The translations under genes were made by a program, and so were the position numbers. The notes beneath the pieces are model-generated. The model did no database searches. It had not been told where the DNA came from and worked only from the letters and a program-made list of their open reading frames with translations. DNA of 64,000 nucleotides from Leptospira licerasiae serovar Varillal str. VAR 010 (GTDB taxonomy: Bacteria; Spirochaetota; Leptospiria; Leptospirales; Leptospiraceae), in assembly GCF_000244755.1 (NCBI RefSeq), contig NZ_AHOO02000014.1:126501-190500 (forward strand), given 5' to 3'. Of the stretch, positions 44,821-54,591 are shown piece by piece; within the stretch, counting starts at the first letter, position 1, and each line of letters opens with the position of its first letter.

Positions 44821-46380
44821 ATGAAATTCCCCCCCCAAGCAGTCGTATTTTATCTAAAAGAAGATCTTATAACCGTAAAAGGAAATGTAGATCAGGCAAA
44901 TCAGCTTCTCTATTTAGAACTTACCCTTAAAAAATTATCCTCCGTTTTAAAAGGAATTCCCGTATATTCCAATCGAAAGATCGGATCAGCGGATGAATCC
45001 AAAAAGACCTCCAATCAATTAGAATATTCTGATTTTATAATTATTGAATCCGGATCGGAAGCGGAATTTTTCTCCAAGATCTGCGATAGACTTCCTGATT
45101 CCAGAACGGGAGATCCGGAATGGGACGAGACCTGTTTTCTGGTTTTCGATGGTTTTGCACCTATGCTTGACCCGGCTCTTACGGAAGAATTGGTACTTCG
45201 TCACGAAAAGTATCTGGCTCAGTATTCTTATTCCGAAAATCTTCCTTCGGGTATTGTGCCTAGAATTCTCTCCAGAGAATTTGTAAGAAGTTTACCAAAC
45301 GGATACGCAGGCGGGACCCAAGATTTTTTGGCAAAAAATATCAACCAATTCGATACTGAAATTTTTTATACTTCTCCCGATCTCAGGCAATGGAGATTAG
45401 ATTTCTCTGCAAACAATCCGAGATCTTTCCGACTGTTATCTTCTTTTCTAAAGGAGAAGGAAAACTGGAAGTATGATGAGATCCAATCCTTCCTAATCTC
45501 TCGTCCTGAGATCTTCCGTTCAGCTCCAAGCTACTACGAAGTTGAGTTGTACAGAGGCTGCGAATACGAATGTAATTTTTGCCCTAGACAAAATCTAAAA
45601 CCGGAGAATGATAATATAATTTTAGATCCTCAAGTTTTAGATAAACTTTTGTCTCAGGCGGAGAACCTTGGACTTCCTTATAACGTATGTTTTGGCGGAT
45701 TAGGAGAACCTACTCTACATCCAAACTTTCCTGAACTTGTTCAAAAAACTCTCGCTTTCGCAAATCTAAAAGAACTGTTCATTGAATCCGCTTTATATTC
45801 GGATCTCTCCGGATTCATCAAATTGCTTTCTTCATTAAAAGAAGAGGAAAAGAATAAGATCAGCTTGATCGTAAACCTGACCACAAGAGATAAAAAGGCT
45901 TATTCCGAACTTTATGGAAGGGACAATCTGGCAAAAGTTTTACAAAACCTATCCGCAGTCTCTCAGGTTTTACCTAAGTCCTCCATTCATTTGCAGTTCC
46001 TGAAAATCAGGGAAGTCGATGCAGAGTTGGATTCTTGGTACGAACAAGCCCAAAAAGAAGGATACGAAATTATTTTACAAAAATATAATTCTTATTCGGA
46101 TACTCTTCCTCAACGCAGAGCCTCGGACCTTACACCTTTAGGTAGAGACTTTTGCTGGCATATTTCCAGAGATCTATATTTGAACGCGGACGGAGAAGTT
46201 TCCATCTGCAAACAAACCCCTGGCTCTAAAAAACATTCTATCGGAAATATAAACAAGGAATCCCTGGAACAAATCTGGGCTAAAGGAAATCCGTTTTTCA
46301 CTTCTTCCGCGAAAGGAGCGCACGGATCAATCCCTGCCCCTTGTATTTCCTGCGATGAGTGGTATACATTCAACGCCTAA
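44821..46380 (+). CDS. spiro-SPASM radical SAM protein
   Basis: A 519-residue protein. Residues about 230-430 are a radical SAM domain with the iron-sulfur motif C247-x3-C251-x2-C254 in YRGCEYECNFCPRQN and a glycine-rich GGLGEPTLHPNFPELV. The C-terminal SPASM-like region has cysteines in FCWHISRDLYLNADGEVSIC, KQTP and PCISCDEWY, giving ligands for an auxiliary cluster. The N-terminal 220 residues are unlike common radical SAM proteins and include DETCFLVFDGFAPMLD. It fits what I remember of a spirochaete-restricted SPASM family. The substrate is unknown. It overlaps the next gene by 26 bases, suggesting the two proteins act together. Confidence 0.85.
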   Translation: MKFPPQAVVFYLKEDLITVKGNVDQANQLLYLELTLKKLSSVLKGIPVYSNRKIGSADESKKTSNQLEYSDFIIIESGSEAEFFSKICDRLPDSRTGDPEWDETCFLVFDGFAPMLDPALTEELVLRHEKYLAQYSYSENLPSGIVPRILSREFVRSLPNGYAGGTQDFLAKNINQFDTEIFYTSPDLRQWRLDFSANNPRSFRLLSSFLKEKENWKYDEIQSFLISRPEIFRSAPSYYEVELYRGCEYECNFCPRQNLKPENDNIILDPQVLDKLLSQAENLGLPYNVCFGGLGEPTLHPNFPELVQKTLAFANLKELFIESALYSDLSGFIKLLSSLKEEEKNKISLIVNLTTRDKKAYSELYGRDNLAKVLQNLSAVSQVLPKSSIHLQFLKIREVDAELDSWYEQAQKEGYEIILQKYNSYSDTLPQRRASDLTPLGRDFCWHISRDLYLNADGEVSICKQTPGSKKHSIGNINKESLEQIWAKGNPFFTSSAKGAHGSIPAPCISCDEWYTFNA

Positions 46381-47932
46381 ACCTGAGATCCGATCCTTAT
46401 TCGCTTTTATACAAGCGAGGACCGGGTCCACAAGATTCCCTAAAAAAGTAATCCGTCCTATCCCTTTCGATTCGGATAAAACTATCTTGGATCATATCCA
46501 TGATCGGATCTTAAAGATCTTACCGAATTCCAGGATCGTTTATTTGATCCCGGAAGGAGATTCGGAACTAGTATCTTTTTTGGAAAAGAAGGATATGAAC
46601 CATTTCTCCGGGCCTTTGGAAGATGTTCGCCAAAGATACATTCTTGCCGCAGAAAAATATAAAGCGGATGCAATTCTAAGACTGACCGGAGACAATCCGT
46701 TTTATGATGTAACCCATTTAGATCTACTCATCCAAACATTTATAGAATCGGATTCGGATCTAGCATACTTCAAAGGATTACCCCTCGGAACAGGAGGAGA
46801 AGTTTTCAGAACTTCTGCACTTTTAGATCTTTCCGACTCACAACAAGAAGAAAGACATAAAGAACATGTTAGCATTCATATCAAAGAAGATCCGAATCGA
46901 TACAAAATCACAGCAATCCCAAGCCTACTAACTAAAGAAGAAGGATCCAGATTAGCAAATTTCAGACTGACCGTGGACACTCCTGAGGATTTTGAAACGA
47001 TCTCAGAGTTAATTTCTCGGAAATCTTTTGAAATCATCGGCAATTTTAATACAAAAGAATTTCTAGAATGGGAAAAGGAAGAGCCTTCTCTTTTTCGGAA
47101 AAATCTGGATGTTCCTCAGGTAAAATTTAGTCTACCTTCTCCGAACCAAACGACCAAAGGAAAAATTGGAGTATTGGTCGCTCCCGCAAAAGAATTCGGT
47201 TCCGGACATTTCTCTAGAACTTCCCTTTTGTATTCCTTTTTACCATACAGAGGCTGGGAACCCGAATGGATCTCGTCTTTCCCAAAAGACGGAGAATATA
47301 ATATTCTTCTAATAGACCATAGGGATATCGAAATACCGGTCTCTTACAAAAAAACAAAAGTTTTACTATTGGACCATTTTGGAGAAGATCGAAAAAAATA
47401 CGATTTTTGGGACCTTCTCCCTCATCCTCAAAATGATCCAAACTTCGACTGGGAACAGATCTTAATTCCTCCGAATCTGATCTCAACAGCTATAAGTGAG
47501 AAAAAGAATCCAACAAAAGATTACGGGATCTTTTGTTACGCAGGAAGCTTAGGAAAAGAAGAATCCGAAAATCTGGATCAATTCCTAATTCGAAATTCTT
47601 CTAAAAAGAAAATCCGGATCGGAGGAACTCCTCCAAAAAGTAAAGAGATCGAATATTTTCCCAGACTTTCACGAGTTCAGTATCTGCAAAAACTACGATC
47701 TTCCGAAAAGTTCTTAGGATATTTTGGCCAAAGCTTATTCGAGGCTTTGTATTTAAAAATACCTTGCGCTACTTTTTCTATTTCTCCGATCCATCGAGAA
47801 CTTTCTAATATTTTAGAAAGATATAATGTTTCTTTTACGGATCTGAACGGAGAGACAAAGTTCTCTTTGGGAACAAAAACAGTCGGAGAAAATGGATATA
47901 AACTTCTTTTAGATAAGATAGATTCTTTATAA
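46355..47932 (+). CDS. fused SpsF-type cytidylyltransferase and PseG/SpsG-like protein
   Basis: A 525-residue two-domain protein. Residues 13-230 are a sugar-nucleotide cytidylyltransferase of the SpsF/KdsB type: FAFIQARTGSTRFPKKVIRP, TILDHIHDRIL, ILRLTGDNPFYDVTHLDLLI and GTGGEVFRTSALLDL. Residues about 265-525 resemble the GT-B-like nucleotide-sugar hydrolase/transferase PseG or SpsG: GVLVAPAKEFGSGHFSRTSL, ILLIDHRD, and EALYLKIPCATFSISPIHRE at the end. In other bacteria such activities make CMP-activated nonulosonic acids or spore-coat sugars. The specific sugar is not known. The ATG lies inside the end of the radical SAM gene. Confidence 0.82.
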   Translation: MSGIHSTPKPEIRSLFAFIQARTGSTRFPKKVIRPIPFDSDKTILDHIHDRILKILPNSRIVYLIPEGDSELVSFLEKKDMNHFSGPLEDVRQRYILAAEKYKADAILRLTGDNPFYDVTHLDLLIQTFIESDSDLAYFKGLPLGTGGEVFRTSALLDLSDSQQEERHKEHVSIHIKEDPNRYKITAIPSLLTKEEGSRLANFRLTVDTPEDFETISELISRKSFEIIGNFNTKEFLEWEKEEPSLFRKNLDVPQVKFSLPSPNQTTKGKIGVLVAPAKEFGSGHFSRTSLLYSFLPYRGWEPEWISSFPKDGEYNILLIDHRDIEIPVSYKKTKVLLLDHFGEDRKKYDFWDLLPHPQNDPNFDWEQILIPPNLISTAISEKKNPTKDYGIFCYAGSLGKEESENLDQFLIRNSSKKKIRIGGTPPKSKEIEYFPRLSRVQYLQKLRSSEKFLGYFGQSLFEALYLKIPCATFSISPIHRELSNILERYNVSFTDLNGETKFSLGTKTVGENGYKLLLDKIDSL

Positions 47933-47946
47933 AGGCCCAAAACCCT

Positions 47947-48016
47947 CCGCGACTTTGCGCCTCTGCGTGAGATCAAAAATCATTAAATTAACGCGCAGAG
48001 ACGCGAAGCCGCAAAG
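47947..48016. repeat. inverted pair of CGCAGAGACGC-type repeats
   Basis: CGCGACTTTGCGCCTCTGCG (from 47948) faces CGCGCAGAGACGCGAAGCCG (from 47992) and the following CAAAG. The halves are imperfect inverted copies around an AT-rich centre. Position just after the SpsF/PseG gene suggests a transcript-end structure or a dispersed repeat. Confidence 0.5.
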
Positions 48017-48040
48017 AAAGTACGATATTAAATTTAGTAA

Positions 48041-48124
48041 CCGCGAGGGATCAAACCGGGGTCATAAAAATCGCGAATGCGATTTTTTGACCGAAGGTGA
48101 GAGCCCGGTCCGAAGGACGCGGCC
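48041..48124. repeat. dispersed hairpin repeat, family R2 (copy 1)
   Basis: It starts CCGCGAGGGATCAAACCGGG and holds a long hairpin in which GGTCA and AAAAATCGC face GCGATTTTTT and GACC. It then runs GGTGAGAGCCCGGTCCGA and ends GGACGCGGCC. A close copy is at 59850-59985. It lies in the 460-base gap before a TetR gene; no gene is evident in that gap. Confidence 0.75.
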
Positions 48125-48220
48125 AAGCACAACTAACGTGCCTGCCTATGGGCACTGCGATTTGTAGAATCTGGATTCTACGTTCCGCCGACTTAAAACC
48201 GCGCTTCTTCTATGAGTCGA

Positions 48221-48376
48221 CCGACCGTCGGATTTTCCGCCAGAAAGTCAGGAAACATTTTTCATTTTATTTGTTTCCTTTGTTGATTTTTTAGAGCGTT
48301 GTTATGAAATATGTTTGACCGACGCATAGTCGGATGTATTGTCAAAACCGACTAACGGTCTATACCGACCGTCGGT
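48221..48376. promoter_or_regulatory. CCGAC/GTCGG operator cluster upstream of the TetR gene
   Basis: Three dyads of the same half-site: CCGACCGTCGG at 48221-48231, CCGAC-N5-GTCGG at 48319-48333, and ACCGACCGTCGGT at 48364-48376. An extra ACCGAC half-site lies at 48347-48352. A possible promoter (TTGACC 48315-48320, TATTGT 48337-48342) overlaps the middle dyad. The last dyad ends just before the AGGAGG of the TetR gene, which fits negative autoregulation. Confidence 0.65.
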
Positions 48377-48394
48377 TTAGCAGGAGGAACCACC

Positions 48395-49132
48395 ATGATC
48401 CCAGCGAAAATCTCCACAAAAGAAAGAATTCTCAACGAATCCAGACGGCTATTCTTCGAAAAAGGATACGAAACCACTTCTATTCAGGACATTCTATCCG
48501 CATTAGATATAGCTAAAGGAACCTTTTATCACCATTTTCAATCCAAAGAAGAACTTTTAGAAGAAATCGCAGTGCAATTCGCGAAAGAAGCACATGCGGC
48601 TATGCAATCAGAAATTGGAGATTTGGGATCAGAAGGCACCGGCCTGGATAAACTCCGCAAAGCACTCATTGTTGCAAGAAACTGGAAAAAGGGTAAATCG
48701 GAAGAAGTTCGCTTCCTTCTCGAATCCCTTTTCTCTGCCAGCAATCTTCAATTGAGAGATAAGATCAGACGCAAATCCGTAGACTTAAGTTTTCCGTTAT
48801 TTGCTTCTTTAATCGTAGAAGGCCAGCAGGACGGATCACTCGAAAGTGCATTGAGAGCAGATCACCTAACTTCCATCATTTTTGACCTAAGCGATGCTTT
48901 GGGGGAAAAAGTTGCTTTCTATCTTTTAGGAAGAAGTAAAGATTCCGAAGCCGATATCTACGATCTGATGCTTTCTTATCACAAAACGATAGAAGATCTG
49001 CTCGGCTGCCCGGAAGGCGGATTGGATTATTTTAGCAGAGAAGATTGGAGCGAACTCGCTCAGCTTTTCAAAGGTGGTGCGGTTTCTACTCCAAGCTTGG
49101 AACCTTTGCCATTGGTTGCGAACGCAGGTTAA
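48395..49132 (+). CDS. TetR/AcrR-family transcriptional regulator
   Basis: A 245-residue regulator. The N-terminal helix-turn-helix is STKERILNESRRLFFEKGYE, TTSIQDILSALDIAKGTFYH and HFQSKEELLEEI. The C-terminal ligand domain is rather long, with a loose tail (GGAVSTPSLEPLPLVANAG). AGGAGG lies seven bases before the ATG. The repeated CCGAC/GTCGG dyads upstream are its probable binding sites. No clear target operon adjoins it except the DUF1801 gene 28 bases downstream. Confidence 0.9.
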   Translation: MIPAKISTKERILNESRRLFFEKGYETTSIQDILSALDIAKGTFYHHFQSKEELLEEIAVQFAKEAHAAMQSEIGDLGSEGTGLDKLRKALIVARNWKKGKSEEVRFLLESLFSASNLQLRDKIRRKSVDLSFPLFASLIVEGQQDGSLESALRADHLTSIIFDLSDALGEKVAFYLLGRSKDSEADIYDLMLSYHKTIEDLLGCPEGGLDYFSREDWSELAQLFKGGAVSTPSLEPLPLVANAG

Positions 49133-49160
49133 GTGAACAGCCTGCCCCTAGGACAAATAT

Positions 49161-49541
49161 ATGCTACTTTATGCATTAGTTCCTACACTCCCCAGATTGG
49201 ATTCCAATTCTAATCCGGACGTGGAGGACTATTTAGAAAAAACTCCTTCCGTTAGGAGTGAAAAATTAAAGGATTTGGTGGATTCGATCCGGGAAGAATT
49301 TTCCGATCTAAGAGAAAGTCTGAAATATGGTATGCCTACTTTCGAAAGGAATGGGCGATGGGTCGCATTCTCGAACCATAAAAGCCATCTTTCCATCTAT
49401 TTCTGTGAAGAATCTTTTGTAAGGGCATTTCGTGCCAAGTTTCCAAAATCGGAAAGCGGCAAGAATTATGTGTCGATCAAGGATAAGGAGAAGTTCCCTT
49501 CTTCTTATTTGAAAACCTTACTCAAAAAGACCTTACACTAA
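49161..49541 (+). CDS. DUF1801 (YdhG-like) protein
   Basis: A 126-residue small cytoplasmic protein of the DUF1801/YdhG group, with DVEDYLEKTPSVRSEKLKDL, SDLRESLKYGMPTFERNGRW and HLSIYFCEESF. Some relatives bind iron (YdhG/Fra-type); most are uncharacterised. AGGA stands before the ATG. Close spacing after the TetR gene suggests co-transcription. A terminator lies downstream. Confidence 0.75.
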   Translation: MLLYALVPTLPRLDSNSNPDVEDYLEKTPSVRSEKLKDLVDSIREEFSDLRESLKYGMPTFERNGRWVAFSNHKSHLSIYFCEESFVRAFRAKFPKSESGKNYVSIKDKEKFPSSYLKTLLKKTLH

Positions 49542-49592
49542 GGAAAAGATACTACTCTAGCTACCTTGTTATAAAACTGATCTTTAAGTTTT

Positions 49593-49626
49593 AAGGCCCT
49601 GGAACAACACTCTGGGGCCTTTTTTA
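49593..49626 (+). terminator. terminator before valS
   Basis: AGGCCC (49594-49599) pairs with GGGCCT (49615-49620) across a 15-base loop, followed by a T-run to about 49626. It ends the TetR-DUF1801 transcript. Confidence 0.7.
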
Positions 49627-49703
49627 TAATATTCCCACTTGATTACAAGGTCAGTACGACTTGACCTCACCCTCCGACGGAAAATTCTATCCGAACGAAG
49701 GCT

Positions 49704-52352
49704 ATGAAGAAACAAATCAGCGACCGTTACGAACCTACCAGTGTAGAACCGAAATGGATCTCTCTCTGGGAGAAGGAAAAAAGTTTTGAGCCCAACCTCA
49801 AAGCAGGGGAATCTTTTACCATCGTTCTTCCTCCTCCTAACGTGACCGGAAGCCTTCATATCGGTCACGCACTCAATCATACTATCCAAGACATTCTGAT
49901 CCGTATTGAACGTAAAAAGGGTAAATCCGCTCTTTGGGTACCGGGAACGGACCACGCAGGGATCGCAACCCAAGTAGTCGTAGAAAGAGAACTTGCCAAA
50001 GAAGGCAAAAAGAGAACCGACTTCACTAGAGAAGAATTCGAAAAAAAAGTTTGGGAATGGAAGGAACACTCCGGTGGAATGATCCAAAACCAGCAAAGAC
50101 TTTTGGGCGAATCGGTAGATTGGTCTCGTTCCAGATTCACTATGGACGAAGGATTGTCCAAAGCTGTATTTAAAGTTTTCAAAACATTATACGACGAAGG
50201 TTTGATATACAGAGGAGAAAGGATCATCAACTGGTGTCCCAAAACTCTAACCGCCATCTCGGACCTAGAAGTAGAGCATAGAGAAGTAAAAGGAAAACTT
50301 TATCATTTACGTTATCCTATCGTTGGTCAGCCCGGAAAATACGTTATCGTTGCCACTACAAGACCGGAAACTATGTTCGGGGACGTTGCAGTTGCGGCTC
50401 ATCCTGACGACGAAAGATATAAATCCCTAAAAGGCGCGGAGTTGGAACTCCCACTTACCGATAGAAAGATCCCGCTCTTATTCGATTCTTTCGTGGATAA
50501 AGAATTCGGATCCGGCTTGGTAAAGATCACTCCTGCTCACGACCCGAACGACTTTGAAGCGGGACAAAGATTAGGTCTTAAACCTTTATTAGTGATGAAT
50601 CCTAATGCTACTCTGAATGAGAATGCGGGAAAATACGCAGGATTAGAAAGATTCGTAGCTCGTAAAAAAGTGATCGATGATCTGCAAGCCCTGGGCCTCG
50701 TCGAAAAGATAGAAGAACACACTCATTCCATCGGCCATAACTCCAGAGGTGGAGAAATTATAGAACCATACTTATCCACCCAATGGTTCTGTAAGATGAA
50801 ACCTTTAGCCGAACTTGCCATCCAAGCTGTCCAGTCCGGAGAGACCGAATTTGTTCCTAAACTTTGGGAAAAAACTTTTTACGAGTGGATGAACAATATT
50901 AGAGATTGGTGTATCTCTCGCCAATTATGGTGGGGACATCGTATCCCTGCATATCATTGCAAAAATTGTAAACATATAGAAGTTTCAGAAACCAAAGTTA
51001 ATAACTGTCCTAAATGTAATTCTACCGAAGTGGAACAGGACACAGACGTTTTAGATACTTGGTTCTCTTCTCAGCTTTGGCCATTCTCCACTCTAGGCTG
51101 GCCGGAGAACACGGAAGATCTGAAAAAATTCTATCCTACTTCAGTACTCGTAACCGGATTCGATATCATATTCTTTTGGGTAGCCAGAATGATCATGATG
51201 GGAAAGAAATTCTTAGGCAAGGCTCCTTTCCAAAAAGTGATCATCCACGGATTAGTTAGGGATAAGGAAGGCAAGAAGTTCTCCAAGTCTATAGGAAACG
51301 TTATCGATCCTTTGGACATGATGAATAAATATGGAACGGATTCTTTCCGCTTCTTCCTGGCTGCTACTTTACCTGAAGCAAAAGACGTCCTATTTGACGA
51401 AAGCAGATTGGACGGTTATCGTTCTTTCTGCAATAAGATCTGGAACTCCAGTCGTTTTATCTTAATGAATTTGGATACAGATTGGAAGCTGGAAGATCTG
51501 GAATCTAAATACGGTTCCAAGTTAGAGCCGATGGATAAATGGATCCTTCACAGATTCAACGAAACTCTTGCAAATTACGAAAAAGCATATTCCAAATTCC
51601 TGTTTTTCGAAATGGCTTCCCAGATTTACGATTTTGTTTGGGGAGATTTCTGCGATTGGTATATCGAACTAGTTAAGCCTAGAATTTATGGAAAACTGGG
51701 AGAAGAGTCCAAAGAGATCGCAAAACAAGTACTTGCAAGTATTCTAATCAAAGCTTTAGGACTTCTTCATCCTTTTATGCCTTTCTTAACCGAGGAAATT
51801 TACGAAGTATTCAGCGAAGGGGAATTTTTGATCCAAACTCCTTTTCCAACTTCTTATAATGTTTCTGCCGACGATGAAGGCGTTCAAAAGACGATCATTC
51901 TTCAAGATGTAGTGACCCAGATCCGTGTTCAAAGAGCGGAGAATGGAGTCCCTTTGGATAAAAAATGTAAGGTGATCCTAAAATCTTCGGAGCCTTTAGT
52001 TGTTTCTGCGGTAAAAGACTTTGAGTTTTCTATCTTACAATTAGCTCGTTTAGAAAGTATAGAAGTGAATGCAAACTATGCGGGAGAAAAAACCGACTCC
52101 GTCGGTGCGTTCCGTTTTGGAGAGGTAATTCTTCCTTTAGCGGGGATGATAGACTTCGAAAAAGAAAGAGCACGTATAGACAAAGAATTACAAAAGCTGA
52201 TCCAAGAAGAAGAAAAGCTAGCTTCCAAATTAGGAAACGAGAATTTCATCGCAAAAGCGAATCCGGACGTAATCGAAAAAGAAAAAGAAAAGCTCAAAAC
52301 TGTCCGTGATAAAAAAGAAGTTCTCCAAAAAGGTTTGGAAAAACTAGGTTAA
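49704..52352 (+). CDS. valS: valyl-tRNA synthetase
   Basis: An 882-residue class Ia synthetase with [18 protein letters not shown] (HIGH at 52-55), [15 protein letters not shown], the editing-domain region ([20 protein letters not shown]), a small zinc-binding insertion (CKNCKHIE and NNCPKCNS), KFSKS at 525-529, the anticodon-binding domain and a C-terminal coiled-coil arm ([20 protein letters not shown]). It charges tRNA-Val and edits threonine. GAAGG precedes the ATG. It leads a run of housekeeping genes with purD and prfB. Confidence 0.97.
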   Translation: MKKQISDRYEPTSVEPKWISLWEKEKSFEPNLKAGESFTIVLPPPNVTGSLHIGHALNHTIQDILIRIERKKGKSALWVPGTDHAGIATQVVVERELAKEGKKRTDFTREEFEKKVWEWKEHSGGMIQNQQRLLGESVDWSRSRFTMDEGLSKAVFKVFKTLYDEGLIYRGERIINWCPKTLTAISDLEVEHREVKGKLYHLRYPIVGQPGKYVIVATTRPETMFGDVAVAAHPDDERYKSLKGAELELPLTDRKIPLLFDSFVDKEFGSGLVKITPAHDPNDFEAGQRLGLKPLLVMNPNATLNENAGKYAGLERFVARKKVIDDLQALGLVEKIEEHTHSIGHNSRGGEIIEPYLSTQWFCKMKPLAELAIQAVQSGETEFVPKLWEKTFYEWMNNIRDWCISRQLWWGHRIPAYHCKNCKHIEVSETKVNNCPKCNSTEVEQDTDVLDTWFSSQLWPFSTLGWPENTEDLKKFYPTSVLVTGFDIIFFWVARMIMMGKKFLGKAPFQKVIIHGLVRDKEGKKFSKSIGNVIDPLDMMNKYGTDSFRFFLAATLPEAKDVLFDESRLDGYRSFCNKIWNSSRFILMNLDTDWKLEDLESKYGSKLEPMDKWILHRFNETLANYEKAYSKFLFFEMASQIYDFVWGDFCDWYIELVKPRIYGKLGEESKEIAKQVLASILIKALGLLHPFMPFLTEEIYEVFSEGEFLIQTPFPTSYNVSADDEGVQKTIILQDVVTQIRVQRAENGVPLDKKCKVILKSSEPLVVSAVKDFEFSILQLARLESIEVNANYAGEKTDSVGAFRFGEVILPLAGMIDFEKERARIDKELQKLIQEEEKLASKLGNENFIAKANPDVIEKEKEKLKTVRDKKEVLQKGLEKLG

Positions 52353-52384
52353 TTTTTTCGGACTTTAAACCGCGGTGAAATATT

Positions 52385-53656
52385 ATGTCTAAGATCCTTT
52401 TAATCGGCTCCGGAGGTCGAGAAAGCGCTATCGCTTATAAACTCCGCCAGTCACCTAAACTCGGCCAACTCCATGTTTTTCCGGGTAACGGAGGCTTTCC
52501 TGATTCCGAAGTTTTAGCCCCGAATTCTTTCGACCTAAAGGACAAATCATCCGTCCAGAGCTTCATTCAGAAAAATGAATATGATTTAGTCGTAGTCGGC
52601 CCCGAGGATCCGTTAGTTGATGGGATCGGCGACTGGTTAGCAGAGATAGGAGTCCCTGTTTTCGGACCTTCCGCCTACTGCGCCCAAATAGAAGGTTCCA
52701 AAGAATTTGCAAAGTCCTTAATGATAGAAGCGGGAGTTCCTACCGCGAAATATGCTTCTTTCGAGAATTATGAATCGGCATATGCTTACGTTCAAAAGGA
52801 AGGAGCTCCTATCGTAATCAAGGCAGACGGTCTTGCCGCAGGCAAAGGTGTGACCGTTTGTAGCGAACTTTCACAAGCGGAACTGGCACTAAAAGAGATC
52901 TTTTTAGATAATAAATTCGGAAAAAGCGGATCGAAAGTTGTTATAGAAGAGTTCATGGACGGACAAGAAGCTTCTATCTTTGCGATCAGCGACGGAAATA
53001 CTTATTTTACTCTTCCTGCAGCTCAAGATCACAAAAGAGCGTATGACGGAGACCGTGGACCTAACACGGGCGGAATGGGAGCCTACTGTCCCGCTCCGAT
53101 TGTCACAAAAGAAACATTAGAAAAAGTGAATACTTTAGTGTTCCAACCCGTATTCGAGATCTTCCGAAAGAAGGGAAACCCGTATAAGGGTCTCCTATAT
53201 GCCGGATTAATGATAGATACGAAAGGAAATCCTAGAGTAGTAGAGTTTAATTGTAGATTCGGTGACCCTGAGACACAATGCGTGCTACCCATGTTAGAAG
53301 GCGACTTGTTGGAAATTTTCCAAGCTTCTGCCAAAGGGGCACTCGGCGATGTAAAAATAAGTTTGAGACCCGGAGCATCCACCGTAGTCGTTTTGGCCGC
53401 GGAAGGTTACCCCGATTCTTATGAAAAGAATATTCCTTTAAATTTACCTGAAACGAATAGTAAAGATCTGGTAGTTTTTCATGCAGGCACTTCAAAAAAG
53501 GATGGAAACTTAATATCGACAGGTGGAAGAATTCTAGGAATCTCTTCTTACGGTAAGGACTTAAAAGAATCTGTGGATAAGGTTTATTCTTATCTAAGCG
53601 GTTTTAAAATTCCCAAAACCTTCTTCCGTAAAGATATCGCGAGTAAAGCTCTTTAA
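52385..53656 (+). CDS. purD: phosphoribosylamine--glycine ligase
   Basis: A 423-residue ATP-grasp enzyme of purine synthesis. It has [20 protein letters not shown] at the start, [59 protein letters not shown] and [20 protein letters not shown]. Length is as usual for the monofunctional form. It begins 32 bases after valS and ends 4 bases before the next gene. Confidence 0.97.
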   Translation: MSKILLIGSGGRESAIAYKLRQSPKLGQLHVFPGNGGFPDSEVLAPNSFDLKDKSSVQSFIQKNEYDLVVVGPEDPLVDGIGDWLAEIGVPVFGPSAYCAQIEGSKEFAKSLMIEAGVPTAKYASFENYESAYAYVQKEGAPIVIKADGLAAGKGVTVCSELSQAELALKEIFLDNKFGKSGSKVVIEEFMDGQEASIFAISDGNTYFTLPAAQDHKRAYDGDRGPNTGGMGAYCPAPIVTKETLEKVNTLVFQPVFEIFRKKGNPYKGLLYAGLMIDTKGNPRVVEFNCRFGDPETQCVLPMLEGDLLEIFQASAKGALGDVKISLRPGASTVVVLAAEGYPDSYEKNIPLNLPETNSKDLVVFHAGTSKKDGNLISTGGRILGISSYGKDLKESVDKVYSYLSGFKIPKTFFRKDIASKAL

Positions 53657-53660
53657 TTTT

Positions 53661-54506
53661 ATGCCGTTTCTAGTTTCCGGAAATATCGATTTAGTCGAAA
53701 GGTCCAACCTTCGCAAATTAGAAAAACATTTAGGGATTATTTTATCTCCTCACCAATATCCGTTAGAGCAGTATAATTTAATTCGTGCTTCCTTAAAACA
53801 AAAACTGGATTCGGATACTCTGATTCGTTCCATGACTCGCAGAGAACTATTATCTTTTATTTATATACTAACTCAATTCGGCGACGTGGTCCAAAAAGAA
53901 ACTCCTGACGAATATTTGGATGTAGAGAATGTTCCGATAGTAATCGAATGGCAGGCCGGTCATTATATGATCCCATATGAAGTTTTGGATTTTCTGGCAC
54001 AATCAAGGGTATTCCGAAACCAAAATTACTTATTCGCATTGATCCCCGCTCTTCCAAGTAAAGAGAAGAAGGCTTGGTTAGAATGGATCGGAGCAGGTTA
54101 TGGCAGGACCTTCCCACGCGAGATCAATCACGAACTATATTTCCAATGCAGACATCTGCAAAAACCTTTCCAAGGTAAAAGTTTGGTTCAAGAGGAATCC
54201 ATTCGATTGGAGCAACTCTGGGCCCCAGGCAAGAACGAGACGGTAGATTGGTTCTATAAAGGGATCATGCCTTTCTACTCTTCCATGAAGGAACTACAAC
54301 GTTCCGAAAGAGACCCATTCCTACTGCATGTTTTGGACCTGATCCGCTCCGGAAAACTTGTCCTAAAACGACTCCCGGAAGAATTTGGCAGAAAGGAAGA
54401 ATACCAACTTGTCTCCACGGTAGAAGGAAACACTCCTCAACTCAGAGACACAGTATTTAGCTGGGAAGAAGCCAGAGAAGAAAGCGAAGATTTCCTCTTT
54501 CGATAA
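53661..54506 (+). CDS. conserved hypothetical protein in the purD-prfB run
   Basis: A 281-residue soluble protein I do not recognise. It has charged helices ([40 protein letters not shown]), aromatic-rich strands ([20 protein letters not shown]), a [20 protein letters not shown] segment and an acidic C-terminus ([14 protein letters not shown]). There is no signal peptide or membrane helix. It starts 4 bases after purD, so it is probably translationally coupled. It reads as a real gene from its uniform composition and position. Confidence 0.68.
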   Translation: MPFLVSGNIDLVERSNLRKLEKHLGIILSPHQYPLEQYNLIRASLKQKLDSDTLIRSMTRRELLSFIYILTQFGDVVQKETPDEYLDVENVPIVIEWQAGHYMIPYEVLDFLAQSRVFRNQNYLFALIPALPSKEKKAWLEWIGAGYGRTFPREINHELYFQCRHLQKPFQGKSLVQEESIRLEQLWAPGKNETVDWFYKGIMPFYSSMKELQRSERDPFLLHVLDLIRSGKLVLKRLPEEFGRKEEYQLVSTVEGNTPQLRDTVFSWEEAREESEDFLFR

Positions 54507-54591
54507 CTACTCTTTCCTTTACAAGACGACCTCGGGTAGCACCCGGAAAATTGCTAATTAGACTAATATTATAATATTTTATTGGACCGAA

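Noticed and set aside
47941..48130. Repeats after the SpsF/PseG gene read as a CRISPR array
   Set aside because: There are only inverted, not regularly spaced direct, repeats and no spacers or cas genes.
49584..50096. A 170-residue minus-strand frame over the 5' end of valS
   Set aside because: It lies entirely over a terminator and the conserved HIGH region of valS in the opposite strand.
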